The notes beneath the pieces are model-generated. The model ran no database searches. It was not told where the DNA came from and saw nothing but the letters and a program-made list of their open reading frames with translations. This document shows, piece after piece, positions 1-8,937 of a stretch of 37,754 nucleotides of DNA; position 1 is the first letter of the stretch, and every line of letters begins with the position of its first letter. Origin of the DNA: Actinomycetota bacterium. Its GTDB lineage: Bacteria; Actinomycetota; Thermoleophilia; Solirubrobacterales; Solirubrobacteraceae. Location of the stretch: contig SYIT01000072.1 in assembly GCA_005798685.1 (NCBI GenBank), positions 1 to 37,754 on the forward strand. The letters are read 5' to 3'. Position numbers and translations under genes: made by a program.

Positions 1-1
1 C

Positions 2-727
2 GACATCGCCGTCGATCCGCTCGAAGGAACGACGCTGACGGCGAAGGGAATGCCGAACGCGCTGGCAGTGATCGCAGTGTCGCCTCGCGGCACGATGTTC
101 GACCCTGGGCCCTGCGTTTACATGGAGAAGATGGCCGGTGCCAGCGACATCGCCGACCTGCTTGACCTAGATAGGCCGGTCCCCGAGACCTGCGCGCTGA
201 TCGCCGAGCGGCGCAACATTGAGATCGGCGATGTAACCGTCGTCGTGCTCGACCGCGAGCGCCACGAGGAGCAGATTGAGAAGATCCGCGGCGCCGGCGC
301 GCGCGTTCGGCTTATCAGCGACGGCGACGTGAGCGCGGCGCTGCTGGCCGTCAGCGATCGCTCTCCAGTTGACCTCTTGTGGGGCGTTGGCGGCACGCCC
401 GAAGGGGTGATCTCAGCGGCCGCGCTGAAGGCGATCGGCGGCGCCCTAATCGGCCGCATGTGGCCGCGCGACGAAGGCGAGCGCGAGGCGGCGCTGGAGG
501 CCGGCTATGACCTTGAGCAACAGCTCACGCAAGATGATCTCGTCCGCGGCGACGACTGCTTCTTCTCGGCGACCGGCGTAACCGACGGTGACGTGCTGCA
601 AGGAGTCCGCTACGAGGGCCGCGGCGTTGCCTCAACCGAGTCGATCGTGATGCGCTCCAGCTCGGGAACAGTTCGCCGCGTAGAGGCTCGTCACAATCGC
701 GAGAAGATGCGCGGCATGACCGGCTAG
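2..727 (+). CDS. glpX: Fructose-1,6-bisphosphatase class II (GlpX), 5' truncated by window edge
   Basis: Open frame from base 2: DIAVDPLEGTTLTAKGMPNALAVIAVSPRGTMFDPGPCVYMEKMA, then LLWGVGGTPEGVISAAALKAIGG; typical GlpX motifs. Confidence 0.93.
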   Translation, partial: DIAVDPLEGTTLTAKGMPNALAVIAVSPRGTMFDPGPCVYMEKMAGASDIADLLDLDRPVPETCALIAERRNIEIGDVTVVVLDRERHEEQIEKIRGAGARVRLISDGDVSAALLAVSDRSPVDLLWGVGGTPEGVISAAALKAIGGALIGRMWPRDEGEREAALEAGYDLEQQLTQDDLVRGDDCFFSATGVTDGDVLQGVRYEGRGVASTESIVMRSSSGTVRRVEARHNREKMRGMTG

Positions 728-746
728 CCGCGCCAATCACCACCGA

Positions 747-893
747 TTAGCTGCTGCGCCCGCCTTTCCTACAGCGGTCGCTGCAGTACTTGACCGATTC
801 CCAGTCCCGCTCCCATTTCTTGCGCCACACGAATGGGCGCCCGCACGTTGCACAATCTTTGCTCGGTAAATTTGACTTCTTCACGCCCTTCAT
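747..893 (-). CDS. DUF2256-like small Cys zinc-ribbon protein (48 aa), absent from the ORF track
   Basis: Minus-strand translation [49 protein letters not shown]-x2-C ... C-x3-C pattern; ATG overlaps the photolyase stop (ATGA). Confidence 0.85.
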   Translation of the reverse strand: MKGVKKSNLPSKDCATCGRPFVWRKKWERDWESVKYCSDRCRKGGRSS

Positions 894-2395
894 TTCGCCT
901 TGCCCCGTTTCGTTGAGGCCCGCTTGCTCGCTGGCCTGGCGTGTTTTCTCAAGACCCGTAGCTTCTCTGACTTCGCAAATTCGGTTTTCCTCAGCGCGTA
1001 AATTCGAGCCACCATCGGATTGCTTCTGCCCTGCAGTGGGACGACGGGGGAGGGATAATCGCTGCCCACCTCGACGCCGTACAGCAGGCGCTCCATCTCA
1101 GTCATTTTCCAGGGCTGGTGAATCAGATAATTTGGCAAACCAGCCAGCTCAGGCAGCCACAAGCGGACAAAGTCACCGTTGGCATCGTGCTCAAGTCCGT
1201 TCTTCACTGGGTTATAAACCCGAAGCGTGTTGGCCCCGGTAGTTCCGGCCTGCATTTGGAACTGGGTGAAATGAATGCCCGGATCGTAATCGAGGAAATG
1301 CCGCGCCAAGTGGTAGACACCCAAACGCCAGTCGATATCCAAATGGTGAGTTAAAAAGCTCACCAGCATCGCTCGCATCCTGAAATTAATCCATCCCGTT
1401 GCAGCGACGGCGCGCATGTTCGCATCGACTAGCGGATATCCCGTCCTCCCTTCCTGCCAGGCCTGCAGCAACTCTCGATCGTTCTCAGCGCCAAGATCTT
1501 CAAAGGCGCGATTGACGGCGCGGAACTCGTAACTGCACTCCTGCTCAAATTTCTGCACAAAGTGATCGTGCCACTTCACGCGCGCCAGAAAGGCCGACAT
1601 TGCTCGGCCGTTTTGATCCTCTTTCGGCAAGGCCCTAGAGGCTTGGTAAACCTGCTTGATCGATAGGTTTCCCCAAGCAAGGTAGGCCGATAATCTGCTG
1701 CACGACCTCCTGCTAGGCAGAGGTTTCGAAATGTGAAAGTGGTAGCTCTTGTGGCGTTCGCTCAAGAACCCCTGCAGGTATCGTGATGCCAAGGACTCTC
1801 CACCAACCTGCATCCCCGGGGCCGGCAAATCCCAATTAGCTGAGGTTGAGCGGGGCAGGACAAAGGGGTGAAGCAAGGCTTCCCGTTCTGATTCCGATGC
1901 CGGTTGATATTCGTTCGTCACGATCGGCTGGCTCATAACTCCGTACCACTGCTTATCCCAACCTGCTCGGTCTTTGATCCCTCTCACCACGCCGTTGCGC
2001 TGGTACTCCTTCCACTCCACGCCGCGCGAGGCAAAGATCTCTTTGATCAGCTTGTCGCGAGCGAATGTTTTCTCAATGCCCGATTCCTCATACGAATACA
2101 TTCGCGCGACCGAATAGCGCGCCAGCAGCCAGGCAAACACTGCGTCGGCCTCGCCCCAGAACAGATCTACAGTCCTCCCAACGCTCGCCCAACGCTTCTG
2201 CATGTCCTGAATTGATTGCCACTGGAAGCGCAGATGCCGCTCCGAGCAATCGGGATGCGCAACCAGGCTGGGCTCGACGATAAATATCGCGCGGTAAGGC
2301 AAACCTGATCTCTCTGCCTCTGCCAGTGGAGCATGATCCTGCGTCCGTAGATCGCGTTTCAACCAGACCAATTGCATCTGTAATTCAGTGCCCAC
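890..2395 (-). CDS. Cryptochrome/deoxyribodipyrimidine photolyase family protein (alternative ATG start at 2377)
   Basis: [25 protein letters not shown]..., FAD-domain motifs [40 protein letters not shown]...[25 protein letters not shown]. Confidence 0.92.
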   Translation of the reverse strand: MGTELQMQLVWLKRDLRTQDHAPLAEAERSGLPYRAIFIVEPSLVAHPDCSERHLRFQWQSIQDMQKRWASVGRTVDLFWGEADAVFAWLLARYSVARMYSYEESGIEKTFARDKLIKEIFASRGVEWKEYQRNGVVRGIKDRAGWDKQWYGVMSQPIVTNEYQPASESEREALLHPFVLPRSTSANWDLPAPGMQVGGESLASRYLQGFLSERHKSYHFHISKPLPSRRSCSRLSAYLAWGNLSIKQVYQASRALPKEDQNGRAMSAFLARVKWHDHFVQKFEQECSYEFRAVNRAFEDLGAENDRELLQAWQEGRTGYPLVDANMRAVAATGWINFRMRAMLVSFLTHHLDIDWRLGVYHLARHFLDYDPGIHFTQFQMQAGTTGANTLRVYNPVKNGLEHDANGDFVRLWLPELAGLPNYLIHQPWKMTEMERLLYGVEVGSDYPSPVVPLQGRSNPMVARIYALRKTEFAKSEKLRVLRKHARPASKRASTKRGKAK

Positions 2396-2413
2396 AGCTA
2401 TTTCATCCCCTAG

Positions 2414-3196
2414 CTAGCTACTCGTAGCCGTGGCGCTGTCGCTGCCTCTGACGGCGCGGTCGCGCGGGCGTGGGCCGCTCGGCGCTGGCAGCTGGTCAAT
2501 CGGCGCGAAGCGCGCCGCCTTCGATTCGGCGAGGTCGCCGCGGGCAATTGAGCGCAGGAAGGCGTAACAGACGAGCACGTGGATCTTCGACTGCGTTGCC
2601 GCGTAGGCCCATTGAGCGATTGAGGCGGCGATTCGTGGGTAGTAATTGGCGATCTCGACGTCAACGTGAAGCGTGTTCATCTCGGGCTTCGCGCCAGGCC
2701 TGCGAGCAACGTCAATCTCGAGGTATCCATCGCCGTCAATGCCCGGCGCGGCTACCAGCACGCCCCGCTCGATCTTCCAGCGCACAACGCCACGAAGATC
2801 ATCCATCTCGTATTCGGGTTTGCGGAAGGCGAGCAGCACGAACGGTCTGCGAACGAAGACGACAAAGCGCTCCTCGTCGGTGTACAGAATTCGGATTAGC
2901 CCGAGCGTGCAGCGCGTCAGGAAGCGCCAGTAGGTGCGCGCGAGGCGCTCCAGGTTAACCGGCGTCCAGATCTCCTCCAGCAGCTCTGAGTTGATCTGCA
3001 GGTCGGCTGACTGAACCGATCGCACGGCGCCACGCTGGTCGCTGTGTGTTGAGTCGTGAAGCGCGCCGATTTCAACTGCGCCGACCCTGCTCGGGCGGCT
3101 GATCAGTTTTGTTCCGAGCGCTACGAGCGCTAGTGCCAGCACTACCAACCCGGCGCTTATGGCCAGCGTTGCAATGATTATCAGGACCGCGTTCAT
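2414..3196 (-). CDS. Conserved hypothetical protein with N-terminal transmembrane helix
   Basis: Open frame with N-terminal hydrophobic segment; ATG overlaps the stop of the upstream SDR gene (ATGA), implying an operon. Confidence 0.75.
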   Translation of the reverse strand: MNAVLIIIATLAISAGLVVLALALVALGTKLISRPSRVGAVEIGALHDSTHSDQRGAVRSVQSADLQINSELLEEIWTPVNLERLARTYWRFLTRCTLGLIRILYTDEERFVVFVRRPFVLLAFRKPEYEMDDLRGVVRWKIERGVLVAAPGIDGDGYLEIDVARRPGAKPEMNTLHVDVEIANYYPRIAASIAQWAYAATQSKIHVLVCYAFLRSIARGDLAESKAARFAPIDQLPAPSGPRPRDRAVRGSDSATATSS

Positions 3197-4104
3197 TTGG
3201 CCTCGGTGGTGCTCTCCAGCATCGCCCGCTCAACGGCTTGGTCAAAGCCCATCGGGCTGTCGTTGATGCCGGCTGGCGGCGGCGTTCGCACGATCATCTC
3301 TTCTTTGAGCCCGTCGATCAGCGGCCGCGCGAGCGCCGGTTCAACGCTGGTTACGAAACGGACCCAGTAAGAGGAGAGTCGCGGCGAAAGCACCGGCACG
3401 GGGATGATCATCGGATCGCGCCGGCCTTCAATCCGCGCAAAGCGCTCCATCATCTGGCGGTAGCTTACGATCTCCGCCCCGCCCAGCTCAACGTCGTTCG
3501 GTGGAGCCTCGAAGTCTGCCAGTACCTCCAGCGCGTTAGTGACGTCATCGGCCGCGATCGGCTGAGTGCGCGTATCGATCCACTTCGGGCCGACCATCAG
3601 CGGCAGCCGGTGAACTAGTTGGCTGAGCATCGTGAACGAAGCGCTGTCGGCGCCGATCACCATCGCGGCGCGGGCGTGAACCGGTTCGGGAACGCTGGCC
3701 GCGAGAATCTCGGCAACCTCAGCGCGGCTCGAAAGGTGCGCCGAGCCACCACCGGAAGGAGGCAGCCCGCCGAGGTAGACGATCCGCCGCACGCCGGCAC
3801 TCTCCGCCGCCCTAGCGAAGTTCTCTGCGCCGATCCGGTCGTTTAGCTCAAAGTCGCCCGGCGAGCGGCCCATCGAATGGATCAAGTAGTAGGCAACGTC
3901 TACGCCTTCGACTGCTGCGTCGAGCCCCGCGCCGCTGAGCACGTCACCCTCGACGACCTCAAGGTCGCCAAGCGACGCCTGAGCCGGGTTGCGCACCAGC
4001 GCCTTGACAGTGTGGCCGCTTTCGAGCAGCTTTGGCAGTAGCGCGCCGCCGACCGCGCCGGTCGCGCCGGTCAGCAAGATTGACTGTGTTTCGTGAGTGT
4101 CCAT
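3193..4104 (-). CDS. NAD(P)-binding SDR/NmrA-like family protein
   Basis: ILLTGATGAVGGALLPKLLESGHTVKALVRNP, extended Rossmann start; YYLIHSMG motif. Confidence 0.9.
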   Translation of the reverse strand: MDTHETQSILLTGATGAVGGALLPKLLESGHTVKALVRNPAQASLGDLEVVEGDVLSGAGLDAAVEGVDVAYYLIHSMGRSPGDFELNDRIGAENFARAAESAGVRRIVYLGGLPPSGGGSAHLSSRAEVAEILAASVPEPVHARAAMVIGADSASFTMLSQLVHRLPLMVGPKWIDTRTQPIAADDVTNALEVLADFEAPPNDVELGGAEIVSYRQMMERFARIEGRRDPMIIPVPVLSPRLSSYWVRFVTSVEPALARPLIDGLKEEMIVRTPPPAGINDSPMGFDQAVERAMLESTTEAK

Positions 4105-4211
4105 GTGTCAGGTACGCGCAGGATTCAGTTCAAGGATGACCTATCTAGGCGGACGCTCCGTATTCAGAAGCTGTGGGGGAGGTCGGAAAGCTTCCGCTTC
4201 AATCTAAGTCA

Positions 4212-5054
4212 ATGAATGATCTAGCCATCAAAGACGTTGCCGAGCAAAGCGGCATTGCTTCGGGGACATTACGCATGTGGGAGCAGCGCTACGGTTTTCC
4301 CAAGCCTCAGCGCAGCTCCAATGGTTACCGCAGCTACAACGCTGAAGACGTAGAGACGCTGCGCCGCGTTCAGGCCTATCGTCACCGCGGGCTTTCAATC
4401 GCCTCGGCGATCGAACGCGCGATCGAAGACGGCAGCCTCTCTGACCGCCCTTCGCTCTACGCCGCTGTCGCCTCCTCCGGTCGTGACGTGCGTCCGCAGA
4501 TTCTGCGCAAGTCGACGCTGATGGCGCTGAGCCGCGCGATCGAGCACGAGACACTGGCCAGCGCGGCGGCGCCGGTTCTGGTCGGCGCCTTTCAGCACGA
4601 ATCGTTCTATCGCGCCGTCGAGCCGCGTTACCGCCAGCTCGCCAAACAGGCCGATGCTGCCGTCGTCTTCGCAGACTTCGAGGCCGAACGCTCGCCGAAG
4701 GGTGGGCCGGTTGAGATTCCGCTAGCTCCTGAGGACGCGCTCGGCAACGAATGGGCGGTTGTCGTCGATGCTCCGGGCTATTGCGCATGCCTGCTGGCCT
4801 GGGAGCAGCATGGGGTCACCGAGCCTGGCGATGACGGTGATCTCGACCGCCGCTTCGAGGCAATCTGGACGCTCGACCCGTTGGCAACGCGCCGCGCAGC
4901 GCAAGTTGCCGCGCGGCTTGTTTCGCGCGCCGATCCGACGCTCGGCGCTGAGCTTGATCAACTTCTGCTTGAGCGCCCGATAGCAGTTAATGATGCGGCG
5001 CCTGCGCTGACGGCGCTAACTAACCGCGTTGTCGCCTACCTCGAAGCCGCTTAG
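4212..5054 (+). CDS. MerR-family regulator with C-terminal DICT-type sensory domain (GTG at 4173 is an alternative start)
   Basis: MNDLAIKDVAEQSGIASGTLRMWEQRYGFPKPQRSSNGYRSYNAEDVETLRRVQAYRHRGLS (MerR HTH), then ALSRAIEHETLASAAAPVLVGAFQHESFYRAVEPRYRQLAKQADAAVVFADF (DICT-like). Confidence 0.86.
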   Translation: MNDLAIKDVAEQSGIASGTLRMWEQRYGFPKPQRSSNGYRSYNAEDVETLRRVQAYRHRGLSIASAIERAIEDGSLSDRPSLYAAVASSGRDVRPQILRKSTLMALSRAIEHETLASAAAPVLVGAFQHESFYRAVEPRYRQLAKQADAAVVFADFEAERSPKGGPVEIPLAPEDALGNEWAVVVDAPGYCACLLAWEQHGVTEPGDDGDLDRRFEAIWTLDPLATRRAAQVAARLVSRADPTLGAELDQLLLERPIAVNDAAPALTALTNRVVAYLEAA

Positions 5055-6235
5055 GGCTGCAGCGAGAGCAGTTCGATCGGGCTGCCGGCGGCGAGCGATC
5101 CTTCGCCGCGAGGGATTACGGCTAGCGCGTCGGCCAGCGCCACCGAGCTGAGGATGTGCGAACCCTGCGGGCCGGTAGCGAATACCTCGCCGCCGTCAAG
5201 ACGCACGCGCACGCACTCGTCGCGGTCGGGATGGCGGGCGATCGCTTCTCCCAGCGTGGCGCTGCTCGTCGCTTGCGGCGAGCGTCCTTGGATAGCGCGC
5301 AGCGCGGGAGCTGCGAAGAGTAGGAAGGTGACGATCGCTGAAACCGGGTTGCCAGGCAGTCCGAAGACGAGCTTCGCCTCGTGACTGCCGAACCATGTTG
5401 GTCGCCCGGGGCGCAGCGCCACGCGCCAGAAGCGCTCTTCGACTCCAAGCTCGATGAAGGCGCCTTTGACGTGGTCGTGAGGCCCAACTGAGACGCCGCC
5501 GGAGCAGACGACGAGGTCGGCTTGGCTCAGCGCCTCAGCGAAGCGGCTCATTGTCGCGGCCGGGTCGTCGCCGACGTGGCTGGCGAGCACTACCTCTGCG
5601 CCGGCCGCTCGGACGAGCGCTTGCAGCGTTGTCAAGTTGGAGTCGTGCAGCTCTCCCGCAGCCAGCTTTGCTCCCGGCTCGCGCAGTTCGTCGCCGGTGC
5701 CGATCACTGCGACGCGGGCGCGGCGCACGCACTGCAGCTCGGCGCGGCCAGCGGCAACGGCGATTCCCAGCTCGACTGGCCCAAGCTCGCGGCCCGGAGC
5801 AAGGACCGCGTCGCCGGCGCGCAGGTCTTCGCCAGCGAGGCGAACGTTGCGCCCGGCGCTTAGCTGCTCCAGCAAGGTCACGTTGGAGCCTTCGTCCTCG
5901 ACGACCTCGATCGGCGCGACCGCGTCGGCGCCTTCGGGCATCACCGCGCCGGTTGAAATCCGTACCGCTTCGCCGTCTCCGACAGTCACATCGCAGGGGT
6001 GCCCGGCGCGCGATTCGCCGATCACGCGCAGCGCGCGGCCAGCCTCGCCTGAGCGCGCCGCGAAGCCATCCATCGCGCTGTTGGCGCGGCTCGGCACGTC
6101 GCCGCTCGCGATCACCTGCTCAGCCAGCACCAAGCCCAGCGCGTCGTCGGCGGCCGTGGTCTCGGCAGGAAGCAGGCTGCTGAAGCCGGCGATCATCGCC
6201 TGGGCCTGCGTGATGTTGAGCGGCTCGTCGGCCAC
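5051..6235 (-). CDS. moeA: Molybdopterin molybdenumtransferase MoeA
   Basis: NSAMDGFA, ISTGAVMPEGADAVAPIE, GTGDELREPG, CSGGVSVGPHDHVK, FGLPGNPVSA motifs. Confidence 0.95.
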   Translation of the reverse strand: MADEPLNITQAQAMIAGFSSLLPAETTAADDALGLVLAEQVIASGDVPSRANSAMDGFAARSGEAGRALRVIGESRAGHPCDVTVGDGEAVRISTGAVMPEGADAVAPIEVVEDEGSNVTLLEQLSAGRNVRLAGEDLRAGDAVLAPGRELGPVELGIAVAAGRAELQCVRRARVAVIGTGDELREPGAKLAAGELHDSNLTTLQALVRAAGAEVVLASHVGDDPAATMSRFAEALSQADLVVCSGGVSVGPHDHVKGAFIELGVEERFWRVALRPGRPTWFGSHEAKLVFGLPGNPVSAIVTFLLFAAPALRAIQGRSPQATSSATLGEAIARHPDRDECVRVRLDGGEVFATGPQGSHILSSVALADALAVIPRGEGSLAAGSPIELLSLQP

Positions 6236-6242
6236 GCTCGAC

Positions 6243-6926
6243 CTAGCTCGCTGCGGGAATCGCGCCGGGCAGCTGTGCGGCGCTCAGCTGCGTCAACTTT
6301 GTGCCGCTGCGCAGCACGTCAACGGCGCCGCGCCCGGTGTTCACGAAGCCGAGCCGCCTAGCGACCTCGATCGTGAAGTCGTAGCTGATGCCGGCGCCGT
6401 AGGGGCCGCGGTCGATCACGGGAACGGTGATCGACTTGCCGCGGAAGGTGAAGTCCAGGAGCGTGCCGCAAGGCAGCGTTTTGTGGGCAACGCCAAGCGT
6501 CTTCTTACGCAGCTTCACGCCGCAGGCCGAGGTTGTGCCGGCTTGGTCGTACCAGGTCGCTTGCGTCTTGTTGTGGACAGTGATTACGGTCGTCGGCGTT
6601 GCCGCCAGCCCGCTCTTGCCCGCGCCCTTATCCACGGCGCGGGCGAGGAAGCGGCCGCTGCGCGGCGCGCGCCAAGCGATTTGGAAGCGGCCGTCGCGAG
6701 CCACCGCGCCGCTAGCAACCTTCAGCCAGACGCCCGCCCGGCCCTGAAGCTGAATCTCGGCGCGGCGGTCGGCGCCGCTGCCGGCGAGCATCCCGCTAAG
6801 CCTAATCACGCTGCCGACCGTTGAATGGGGAGCGCTAAGCAGCGACTCGCCTGCCTCGGTTCCGCCCGGGCCTTGCGCGGGCGCGGGCACGGCGGCGCCA
6901 GCGAGCAGGAGCGCTGCGGCGGGCAC
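6243..6926 (-). CDS. RlpA-like double-psi beta-barrel protein (exported; true N-terminus probably upstream of 6926)
   Basis: ATWYDQAGTTSACGVKLRKKTLGVAHKTLPCGTLLDFTFRGKSITVPVIDRGPYGAGISYDFTIEVARRLGF; hydrophobic N-terminus. Confidence 0.88.
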   Translation of the reverse strand: MPAAALLLAGAAVPAPAQGPGGTEAGESLLSAPHSTVGSVIRLSGMLAGSGADRRAEIQLQGRAGVWLKVASGAVARDGRFQIAWRAPRSGRFLARAVDKGAGKSGLAATPTTVITVHNKTQATWYDQAGTTSACGVKLRKKTLGVAHKTLPCGTLLDFTFRGKSITVPVIDRGPYGAGISYDFTIEVARRLGFVNTGRGAVDVLRSGTKLTQLSAAQLPGAIPAAS

Positions 6927-6974
6927 TGAAAGCAGATGTCGGTACGAAAAGCGGATCTTGTTCTTGTCTCGTTG

Positions 6975-7125
6975 GTGGCCTACGAGGTGAGCTGACGGGC
7001 TCGGGCCAAACGAGCGGCCCTACAGACATCTAGTGTCCGATTCGCCCCAGCGAGCCGAGGCTCGCAGTGGTTCCCCCGCCCGTCTCGCGCAGGGCGCGAA
7101 ACGGTTCGGCATTAAGTCCTCAAGA
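6975..7125 (-). ncRNA. ydaO/yuaA-type c-di-AMP riboswitch, leader of the rlpA-like gene (ends approximate)
   Basis: Minus-strand GACTTAATGCCGAACCG...GGGCGGGGGAACCACTGCGAGCCTCGGCTCGCTGGGGCGAATCGG...GTAGGGCCGCTCGTTTGGCCCGAGCCCGTCAGCTCACCTCGTAGGC matches the actinobacterial ydaO pattern (GGGGGAACCA..GGGGYGAATCGG..GCCCGARCCCGTCAGCTMAC..GTAGGC). Confidence 0.85.
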
Positions 7126-7174
7126 GTACAGCAAGCTGCACTAGGTAGCGGAGGTCCCGTATTGACGGGCTCTG

Positions 7175-7537
7175 CTAGCCGGGCAGCAGGCGCAGCGCTG
7201 CCCGCGTCAGCTCGGTCAGCAGCCCGGCCGGGTCGGCGTTTCCAAAGTTCTTGCCCTGGTCGGGCGTTGCGTAGCCGGCGCGCGGGACGGAGCTGCTGCG
7301 CTTCGGCTCCGCCGTCTTCAGCGGAGCAAGCGGTTCAATCTCGGTCACCAACTTGTCTGCAGCATCACTGTTGGCGGCCGCTGCTTTGGCGCTGGCCTGT
7401 GACATTCTTGCCGCTTCACGGCGCGCGCTTGGGCGCTGGCGCCGGCTGCGCGGAAGGTTCGCCAGCACGTCTTTTTCGCTCGTCGGATCCTTTGGCTCTG
7501 AAGGCGACATCATTCCATTCTGCCACGCCGAAACCAA
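7175..7537 (-). CDS. Small hypothetical protein (120 aa), probably cytoplasmic
   Basis: NLPRSRRQRPSARREAAR ... GYATPDQGKNF; favoured over the antisense 187-aa ORF. Confidence 0.6.
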   Translation of the reverse strand: MVSAWQNGMMSPSEPKDPTSEKDVLANLPRSRRQRPSARREAARMSQASAKAAAANSDAADKLVTEIEPLAPLKTAEPKRSSSVPRAGYATPDQGKNFGNADPAGLLTELTRAALRLLPG

Positions 7538-7714
7538 AGATGCGGGATTTAGCGTGTAAATCTTTCCCGGAGCCGGCGCCGACGGCGGTACCCTGAAGGG
7601 ACTGCACAGTCGTTCGGTTGGCTGCCGGGGGGGAGTCTCAGCGTCGATCTTCTACTGTCACTAGGGTCCGGCTCCGCCGGATCTGGATGATCCTTCGAGT
7701 ATGAAACGGATGTT

Positions 7715-8812
7715 ATGACCGTCACTGAGTTTCAGGAACTGGACGAAATCAAGACGCTTGTAGCCCGCGGCGCGCAGACCGGAGTGCTCTCGCACGCCGA
7801 CATCGCCAGCGCCACCGCCGAGCTCGACCTTGATGATTCGGACCGTGATGAGCTGAAGAGTTGGATCGAAAGCCAGGAGATCGAACTGATCGACGATGAT
7901 CCTTCGGCTCCCGCCGCACAGGCCGAGCGCGCCCCCGACAAGCGCACCCGCCGCCGCGCCAAGGCCGCAATCGACCTGCGTCCGGACATGACGACCGATT
8001 CGCTGCAGCTCTTTCTCAAGGACATCGGCAAGGTTCGCCTGCTGACCGCCCAAGAAGAGGTTGACCTGGCGAAGAAGATCGAGCGCGGCGACCTTGACGC
8101 CAAGCACAAGATGGTTGAGTCGAACCTGCGCCTAGTCGTTTCGATCGCGAAGAACTACCGCAACCAAGGCCTGCCGTTCCTCGACCTAATTCAAGAAGGC
8201 ACGCTCGGCCTCGTCCGCGCGGCGGAGAAGTTCGACTACCGCAAGGGCTTCAAGTTTTCGACCTACGCATCTTGGTGGATCCGTCAGGCGATCGCTCGCG
8301 CGCTGGCCGACAAGGCGCGCACAATCCGCATTCCAGTTCATGTCGTTGAGAAGCTCAACAAGATCGGCCGCGCCGAACGCAAGCTCGTCACCGAGCTGGG
8401 CCGCGAGCCGACGCCGGAGGAGATCGCCGCAGTAACCGGCATTGATCCCGAAGAGGTTGATCAGATCAAGCGTTCAGCCCAGGCGCCTGTCTCGCTTGAG
8501 AAGCCTGTTGGCGACGAGGAAGAGTCCGAGTTCGGCCAGTTCATCGCCGACGAGCGGGCCGAGTCGCCTTACGAGCGCGCCGCAGAGGTCCTCACGAAGG
8601 AGGCCCTGCGCGAAGCGCTGGAGAATCTTTCCTACCGCGAGCGCCGCGTGCTTGAGCTCCGTTACGGACTCGGCGGCGAGCACCCACGCACGCTCGACGA
8701 AGTTGGCCGCACCTTCAACGTCACGCGCGAGCGGATCCGCCAGATCGAGAACCAGTCGCTGAAGAAGCTGCAGTCGCTGGCCGAAGCACAGAAGCTCCGC
8801 GACGTAGCCTGA
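7715..8812 (+). CDS. rpoD: Principal RNA polymerase sigma factor (RpoD/SigA type)
   Basis: [130 protein letters not shown]. Confidence 0.97.
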   Translation: MTVTEFQELDEIKTLVARGAQTGVLSHADIASATAELDLDDSDRDELKSWIESQEIELIDDDPSAPAAQAERAPDKRTRRRAKAAIDLRPDMTTDSLQLFLKDIGKVRLLTAQEEVDLAKKIERGDLDAKHKMVESNLRLVVSIAKNYRNQGLPFLDLIQEGTLGLVRAAEKFDYRKGFKFSTYASWWIRQAIARALADKARTIRIPVHVVEKLNKIGRAERKLVTELGREPTPEEIAAVTGIDPEEVDQIKRSAQAPVSLEKPVGDEEESEFGQFIADERAESPYERAAEVLTKEALREALENLSYRERRVLELRYGLGGEHPRTLDEVGRTFNVTRERIRQIENQSLKKLQSLAEAQKLRDVA

Positions 8813-8834
8813 GCGGTTGTGCTGCGCCCTCTGG

Positions 8835-8864
8835 TTGACTGTGCTGTGCGGGCGCGGGTATTGT
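8835..8864 (+). promoter_or_regulatory. Predicted sigma70-type promoter of peptide cassette 1
   Basis: TTGACT (8835-8840) - 18 nt - TATTGT (8859-8864); ATG 79 nt from -10 start, matching the other two cassettes. Confidence 0.6.
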
Positions 8865-8895
8865 GATCGATGTGCTTGCGCGCCTGCTAGCGCGC

Positions 8896-8911
8896 AGTTG
8901 GAAGACCAACT
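8896..8911 (+). other. 5'UTR hairpin of cassette 1
   Basis: AGTTGG-AAGA-CCAACT perfect 6-bp stem, 4-nt loop. Confidence 0.45.
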
Positions 8912-8937
8912 AACTACGAGACGTTTGGAGCTACCCA

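Noticed and set aside
118-459. 113-aa minus ORF antisense to glpX
   Set aside because: Low-complexity Ser/Arg-rich translation from the opposite strand of a clear coding gene; typical high-GC spurious ORF. The same applies to most unlisted antisense ORFs in the track (e.g. 4228-4788, 5551-6183, 14270-14740, 29673-30608).
4105-4211. Specific MerR binding site in the divergent intergenic region
   Set aside because: Partial 'ATTCAG' repeats noticed but no convincing spaced dyad; left unannotated.
7033-7596. 187-aa plus ORF over the riboswitch and small hypothetical gene
   Set aside because: Overlaps the riboswitch motifs; low-complexity composition; no RBS.
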